A DNA stretch of 9,440 nt from the NCBI GenBank assembly GCA_002371375.1, contig DFIB01000209.1:1-9440 (forward strand), read 5' to 3'. A program made the position numbers and the translations under genes. Shown here piece after piece: positions 5,582-9,440 of the stretch (positions within the stretch are counted from its first letter, which is position 1; each line of letters opens with the position of its first letter). Under the pieces are notes generated by a model. It was not told where the DNA came from. It worked only from the letters and a program-made list of their open reading frames with translations, and searched no databases. Source of the DNA: Mageeibacillus sp. UBA3708 (GTDB taxonomy: Bacteria; Bacillota; Clostridia; Saccharofermentanales; Saccharofermentanaceae).

Positions 5582-7194
5582 CCCCAGAGTGCGGTGAGCA
5601 TGGGAATTATCTGCTTCTTGCGGCTCATGACGCCGGGAAGGTAGACCTCATTGTCGTGCGGCTCTGTTGAGAAAGCATATCTTATCGTATCATCGCTCCC
5701 TATGTAGAAGAGGTAGGTTCCTTCGATGAGAACGTCCGTGAGCATCAGCAGGATCATATCGTAGCCGTTCTTGCGCTTCATCTCTTCCATTGTGTCGAGG
5801 AATTCCTGCTTGCGTTCGTGCATTGACTTGGAATCCACACAGATAATCTGGCTTACGCCCAGCGTCTGACCTGCAATATGGAATTCCTTGAAATCAGCCT
5901 TAATGAGATGCTCTGCTGAACTGTCTGAATTCCTTGACACATCGAAAAGCTCTTTGCCGATCTCCTCAATGGTGACGCCGGCGATCCTTGCCAGTCTCCC
6001 GGCAAATATCCTGTCGCGCTCAGTGCAGGTGGGAGACTTGAACATGACCGTATCCGACAATATGGCCGATACCATTAGTCCCGCCATCTCGGGAGTGGGC
6101 ATGACACCGTTCTCCTGGAACATCTCAGCGATTATCGTCGTCGTGCTTCCCACGGGTTCATTGCGGACATTGATCGGCTGTGTCGTCTGAATGTCGGCGA
6201 GCCTGTGATGGTCGATGATCTCGATCAGTTCCGCCTGTTCAAGACCGGGCACGGACTGTGCCGACTCGTTGTGATCGACCAGAACGATGTTCTTGCGCCT
6301 GGGGCGGAGGAGATGATACCTTGACAAGGTACCCAACACCTTGCCGTCGCCGTCCAGTACGGGGTAACTCCTGAACCTGCTCTCCAGAATGGTATCCCTG
6401 ACATCGTCAAGATAATCAGTGATATGGAAGCAGACGATCCCGTCGCATTTGCACAGACGGCTGATCGGTATTGACTGATATATCAGCTTGGATGTCCTCG
6501 TTGCATCGAAAGGGGTATATATCACGGTTGTGGAACTCTCCTCAAAGCCGTTAAGCAGTTCCCTGTCCGGCGCAACACCGCAAATGATCACGGCCTCAGT
6601 ATCATTCTGCACGGCCTTGGTGATGATATCTTTCTGATCGCCGCATAACACAATTTTATTTTTGGCGGCAAGAGAAGCAGTGTTGACATTGCCGGGAAGG
6701 GCGATCAAGATGTCTCCGCTTATCTCATCCCTGGATCCGGGATCCCTTACGATCTGTCCCTCGATCACGCCGAGGAGATTAAAAAGGGGAAGGTTACTTA
6801 CGAACGGATCGGTAATTGTATTGAGCGTGTAGGTGGCAATATCTCCGGCAGACAATGTGCCGAACAGCGTTCCGTCGGGATTGACGACCGGCATCGAAGT
6901 TACGTTGTTCTCCTTCATGGTGCGCCATGCCCTGTCGAGAGTTGCAGACGGCTCCAGGACCGGAGGCCTGTCAAAATCGATGTCACTCACCTGAGTCCTC
7001 ATGTCCTTGACTCTCATCGGCTGTTCAAAGCCGAATCTGGCCAGCAATCTCTTGGTCTCATCGCTTAAGTGATCGAGGCGGCAGGCAATGTAATTCCTGT
7101 CTCCGGTCGCGTTGCGCAGAGCCGCATAGGACATGGCGGAGACGACTGAATCCGTATCGGGATTTCTGTGACCTACAACATATACTTTACTCAT
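5578..7194 (-). CDS. Mn-dependent inorganic pyrophosphatase with CBS and DRTGG domains (family II)
   Basis: This 538-residue cytoplasmic enzyme should hydrolyse pyrophosphate to phosphate, pulling biosynthetic reactions forward. The DHH catalytic core is split by a regulatory insert. VVGHRNPDTDS (6-16) gives the first metal ligands (His9, Asp13, Asp15). Then come CBS 1 (about 60-125), a DRTGG domain (about 155-242) and CBS 2 (about 245-297). The core resumes with VDHNE (306-310) and IDHH (327-330), followed by a DHHA2 domain (about 425-536) ending in the substrate-binding SRKKQ (524-528). All key residues appear present. In characterised CBS-PPases, AMP/ADP inhibit, and ATP and diadenosine polyphosphates activate, through the CBS pair; versions with DRTGG, like this one, are known in clostridia. 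The start is fixed by homology (MSKVYVVGH), although no SD precedes ATG 7194. The gene is divergent from the GT-C-like gene and convergent with the phosphatase gene. Confidence 0.96.
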   Translation of the reverse strand: MSKVYVVGHRNPDTDSVVSAMSYAALRNATGDRNYIACRLDHLSDETKRLLARFGFEQPMRVKDMRTQVSDIDFDRPPVLEPSATLDRAWRTMKENNVTSMPVVNPDGTLFGTLSAGDIATYTLNTITDPFVSNLPLFNLLGVIEGQIVRDPGSRDEISGDILIALPGNVNTASLAAKNKIVLCGDQKDIITKAVQNDTEAVIICGVAPDRELLNGFEESSTTVIYTPFDATRTSKLIYQSIPISRLCKCDGIVCFHITDYLDDVRDTILESRFRSYPVLDGDGKVLGTLSRYHLLRPRRKNIVLVDHNESAQSVPGLEQAELIEIIDHHRLADIQTTQPINVRNEPVGSTTTIIAEMFQENGVMPTPEMAGLMVSAILSDTVMFKSPTCTERDRIFAGRLARIAGVTIEEIGKELFDVSRNSDSSAEHLIKADFKEFHIAGQTLGVSQIICVDSKSMHERKQEFLDTMEEMKRKNGYDMILLMLTDVLIEGTYLFYIGSDDTIRYAFSTEPHDNEVYLPGVMSRKKQIIPMLTALWG

Positions 7195-7202
7195 GACAAC
7201 AA

Positions 7203-7211
7203 TTTATCACA
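7203..7211 (-). promoter_or_regulatory. Candidate proximal extended -10 for the pyrophosphatase gene
   Basis: On the minus strand TGTGATAAA (TGn plus GATAAA, 4 of 6 matches) lies 8 nt before ATG 7194, with TTGTAA (7229-7224) as a weak -35 about 15 bp further up. Transcription from here would begin at or next to the start codon, giving a leaderless message. The alternative is the minus-strand TATACT at 7258-7253, which would give a leader of about 50 nt but still no SD. Confidence 0.3.
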
Positions 7212-7248
7212 GCTTGTTTAAATTTACAAAGATGTAGTGTAGATCCAC

Positions 7249-7260
7249 TTATAGTATAAT
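7249..7260. promoter_or_regulatory. Palindromic, potentially bidirectional -10 element
   Basis: TTATAGTATAA (7249-7259) reads nearly the same on both strands, centred on G7254. On the plus strand it includes a perfect TATAAT (7255-7260), 29 bp before the ATG of the GT-C-like gene, leaving a leader of about 23 nt with an AAAGG site at 7278-7282. On the minus strand it includes TATACT (7258-7253), facing the pyrophosphatase gene. No strong -35 is visible on either side. Confidence 0.5.
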
Positions 7261-7289
7261 AACTCATAAGCATTTCGAAAGGCAGTGTT

Positions 7290-8927
7290 ATGGCAGACAA
7301 GAAGAACAGCTCTCTCTCAGCCCTGATATCAAGGTACAATGCCGTGCCGGCGTTCAAAGCAGGTACGGTGATATTGATCATATACGGTGTTCTGCTGGCT
7401 GTATTGCTGCTGCTTCATGTTCCGACGCTGGATGAAGCGCAGGCCTGGCTGATCGCCAGGGATGCCTCCTACAAGGACATCCTGTTATATCTGCCTCACT
7501 ATGAATCGCATCCGCCGTTCTGGCATCTTCTGCTGTCCCTGCCGGCAAAGCTCGGAGTGTCATATGAGCTGGGGCTCAAGAGTATCGAGTTTGCTTCGGC
7601 ATTCCTGATGATATCTTTCTTCGTATTCCTGTCCCCGTTTAATAATCTGATCAAGACTTTCGTGCCGTTTACATACTTCATGTTCTACCAGTACGGCGTT
7701 ATGTCCAGACCTTATGCATTCCTTGTATCGGGGATCTTTCTGTGCGCCCACTTCATCGGGACGAGGAGGGAGAATCCGCTTAGGCTCATCGCCGCCCTGG
7801 CTTACCTGTGCCTGTGGTCTGCCTACGGTATAGCGGTCGCCGGAGGCATAGCGGCCGTATGGACGGCAGAGACAGTATTCGAAGCTGTCATGGGTGGGAT
7901 GGATCCTGTTAAGTTTCTTCTCTCCGACAGGAAAAGGATCATGGGGCTTATCGCTCTTTTGGTCTTTGCAGCCGCTCTGATCTATGAGATAAGCCCCGCT
8001 TCTGACAATTATGTTGCGATATCAACGAATGAAGGCACAGTATCTTATCTTACAGACTACTGCAGGCTGTTCTTCATGCTCCCTTCAGAAGCATTCTTCA
8101 CCAATCTTGCAGGGGAAGGGGCCGGCAAGGCTGATATCGTGACGGTGATCATAACCGGTCTTATCAGTGTGATCCTGCTTGCCGTGACCTTCTGTTTCTG
8201 CAAAGCTGCAAGGATGGTAAGATACATGGTATTTCCGCTCCTTTGCTTCTATGTCATAGCTGCAAGGTATATATCCGTTCATCACTATGGGCTTGCAGGC
8301 ATCCTTTTGATCTTTGCCCTGTGGGTCTCTCATGATTCCGTCGTAAAGGGCGGGGAGACGATCACGACTGAAGGTGTCTTCAAGGTGATAAGACCCGTAA
8401 GCATCGTGCTTGTAACAGGAATGATCCTGATAGGCATGTACTGGAGCGTTATTGCGTCCCTTAATGAGAATACATACCCCGTAGCGAGCGGAAGAAGACT
8501 CGCACAGACTGCCCGTGAACTTGGCATCGGCAAAGGCGAGGTCACCGCAAATGCCGCATGGTACATAAAGAAGGATGATAACGGGAATATCCTCAGGATC
8601 TACTATGGCGAGGGCACCAATGTGTTTGTTCCTGCTGCACCGTACTTTAAGCACAATGTGATATCCGGTCTTTATCCTGATAATACGTACTGCGTGACTA
8701 AGGTCGCATCAGACAGTGAGAGCAGTCTCCTCTTGGGATCCATCAGAGAAAGACCTGATCCTGACTACATATTCTCCAATTCAGAACAGACAATGGAAGA
8801 CTATCTTGAATACACAGGGATCAAGAGTGACTACACTAAGATCGATGTGATACCTTCCGGTAATTGCTACAAGGACAGCGGGATAAACTTCATCGGCACG
8901 TACGTTTATGCGAGAAATGCCCAATAG
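7290..8927 (+). CDS. GT-C-like polytopic membrane glycosyltransferase
   Basis: A 545-residue integral membrane protein with a short cytosolic N-terminus, about nine or ten hydrophobic segments up to residue 390, and a soluble C-terminal part (390-545) probably outside the membrane. The first extracytoplasmic loop has TLDEAQAW (46-53), whose acidic pair Asp48-Glu49 sits where GT-C enzymes (PMT, ArnT, GT39/83 relatives) keep the catalytic or metal-binding acid. It is followed by HYESHPPFWHLLL (70-82) with the typical His-Pro-Pro, and by MSRPYAFLV (138-146). Such enzymes use a polyprenyl-phosphate sugar donor to glycosylate lipids, proteins or wall polymers on the outer face; donor and acceptor cannot be read here. 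AAAGG at 7278-7282 is 7 nt before the ATG. A function outside glycosyl transfer is possible, because only the N-terminal motifs are recognisable. Confidence 0.8.
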   Translation: MADKKNSSLSALISRYNAVPAFKAGTVILIIYGVLLAVLLLLHVPTLDEAQAWLIARDASYKDILLYLPHYESHPPFWHLLLSLPAKLGVSYELGLKSIEFASAFLMISFFVFLSPFNNLIKTFVPFTYFMFYQYGVMSRPYAFLVSGIFLCAHFIGTRRENPLRLIAALAYLCLWSAYGIAVAGGIAAVWTAETVFEAVMGGMDPVKFLLSDRKRIMGLIALLVFAAALIYEISPASDNYVAISTNEGTVSYLTDYCRLFFMLPSEAFFTNLAGEGAGKADIVTVIITGLISVILLAVTFCFCKAARMVRYMVFPLLCFYVIAARYISVHHYGLAGILLIFALWVSHDSVVKGGETITTEGVFKVIRPVSIVLVTGMILIGMYWSVIASLNENTYPVASGRRLAQTARELGIGKGEVTANAAWYIKKDDNGNILRIYYGEGTNVFVPAAPYFKHNVISGLYPDNTYCVTKVASDSESSLLLGSIRERPDPDYIFSNSEQTMEDYLEYTGIKSDYTKIDVIPSGNCYKDSGINFIGTYVYARNAQ

Positions 8928-8936
8928 TGTTATAAT
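8928..8936 (+). promoter_or_regulatory. Extended -10 promoter of the esterase-like gene
   Basis: TGTTATAAT gives a perfect -10 (8931-8936) with the TGn extension, starting immediately after the stop of the GT-C-like gene. No -35 match is evident. A start near 8943 would leave a leader of about 33 nt containing GAGGAG (8961-8966) before ATG 8976. The gene may therefore be transcribed on its own rather than only by read-through. Confidence 0.5.
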
Positions 8937-8975
8937 TACCCTGTGAGATTATGTTTGGAAGAGGAGTAGTATATT

Positions 8976-9440
8976 ATGCATCCCGATGATAACCGAAGCG
9001 GAAGCAAGATATCATTGCCCAAATGGCTTACTGACAAGTGTGTTTTTCAGCAGAATATAGCTTTCGAGATTTCCGGTATCGCCCCCGCGATGGCGACGGT
9101 GACTTTTGAGATAGTCAAGTATCCGACTGACGGAAGAAGGATCTCAAAACTCGATACTGATTATGGTATCATCTTGAGCCGCGAGACCACCTCAGGTTCG
9201 AAGGGTGAATTTAAGTTTACGGTACCGGCTTACAAGGCATCAGCAGATGCTTATACATTTATATTCAAATGCATGTCTGAGGAGGTTGCCATAACCGATA
9301 TCAGATGCGGCGATGTCTGGATCTTCTTAGGTTCGGAATTCCTGTCTATCCCCATGAAGGACGCAAATGCCCCTTCAGCCCCCCTCAAGAGAAGAGTAAT
9401 GAGCTATCTGAGATTCTACCATCCGGATTATCCGGACTGG
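8976..9440 (+). CDS. Partial sialate O-acetylesterase-like protein lacking GQSN nucleophile block
   Basis: ATG 8976, 9 nt after GAGGAG, opens a frame of 155 codons that continues past the window edge. There is no signal peptide, so the protein is predicted to be cytoplasmic. Residues 14-27 (LPKWLTDKCVFQQN) match the opening 'LPK.FSD.MVLQ' of sialate O-acetylesterase-type SGNH hydrolases. They are followed by a beta-rich N-terminal domain (about 28-107) and by CGDVWIFLGSEFLSIPM (111-127), which aligns with the family's 'GDVWLCSGQSNMEFPM'. At the GQSN block this protein has G119-S120-E121-F122, so the expected nucleophile position is Glu. If the alignment is right, the enzyme is inactive, shifted (Ser120 or Ser124), or repurposed for binding. 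The remaining catalytic Asp/His would lie beyond the window. It follows the GT-C-like gene by 48 bp. The family call is from motif memory and moderately sure. Confidence 0.7.
   Translation, partial: MHPDDNRSGSKISLPKWLTDKCVFQQNIAFEISGIAPAMATVTFEIVKYPTDGRRISKLDTDYGIILSRETTSGSKGEFKFTVPAYKASADAYTFIFKCMSEEVAITDIRCGDVWIFLGSEFLSIPMKDANAPSAPLKRRVMSYLRFYHPDYPDW

Noticed and set aside
7195..7289. Operator or riboswitch between the divergent pyrophosphatase and GT-C-like genes
   Set aside because: Apart from the symmetric -10 no inverted repeat or structured leader could be identified in these 95 bp.
8085..8654. 189-codon minus-strand frame inside the GT-C-like gene
   Set aside because: It is antisense to a clear membrane protein, and its His/Asp/Tyr-rich text is typical of reversed hydrophobic codons.

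Overview
The window looks like chromosomal DNA from an anaerobic, low-to-mid-GC Bacillota, most likely a Clostridia of the Lachnospiraceae/Oscillospiraceae type. The grounds are a SpoIIE-type PP2C phosphatase, a CBS-DRTGG family II pyrophosphatase, an ABC-F ATPase with a C-terminal coiled coil, several lipoproteins of Gram-positive style and mostly strong Shine-Dalgarno sites. Base composition is roughly balanced, with frequent ATA and AGG/AGA codons. The species cannot be named from this. I see no RNA genes, mobile elements, CRISPR arrays, attachment sites or convincing intrinsic terminators.

Layout. Positions 1-358 (minus strand) hold the N-terminal part of a lipoprotein cut by the window edge. 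It diverges from a tight four-gene plus-strand cluster at 446-3949: a RidA-type enamine/imine deaminase, a small lipoprotein, an ABC-F ATPase that starts inside the preceding stop codon (TAATG), and a second, larger lipoprotein. An extended -10 promoter (TGCTATAAT) lies just upstream. After a 156-bp AT-rich gap comes a SpoIIE-type phosphatase with a polytopic membrane sensor (4106-5572, plus strand). It runs tail-to-tail, only 5 bp apart, into a regulated Mn-dependent pyrophosphatase (5578-7194, minus strand). A 95-bp divergent region with a palindromic -10 element separates the pyrophosphatase from a GT-C-like membrane glycosyltransferase (7290-8927, plus strand). The last gene (8976 to the edge) encodes an N-terminal fragment resembling the sialate O-acetylesterase family, but the expected GQSN nucleophile block reads GSEF.

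How the genes may relate. The first operon mixes metabolite-damage control (RidA), a probable ribosome-associated ATPase and two exported lipoproteins; this is the most notable grouping, although the link could be simple co-transcription. The phosphatase (membrane signalling) and pyrophosphatase (energy and nucleotide sensing through CBS domains) look like independent housekeeping or regulatory units. The glycosyltransferase and the esterase-like protein may act on carbohydrate, but each appears to have its own promoter. I found no clearly new multi-gene system. The best leads are the degenerate SGNH-like protein, the divergent interdomain linker of the ABC-F protein, and the two SD-less, possibly leaderless genes among otherwise SD-led neighbours.
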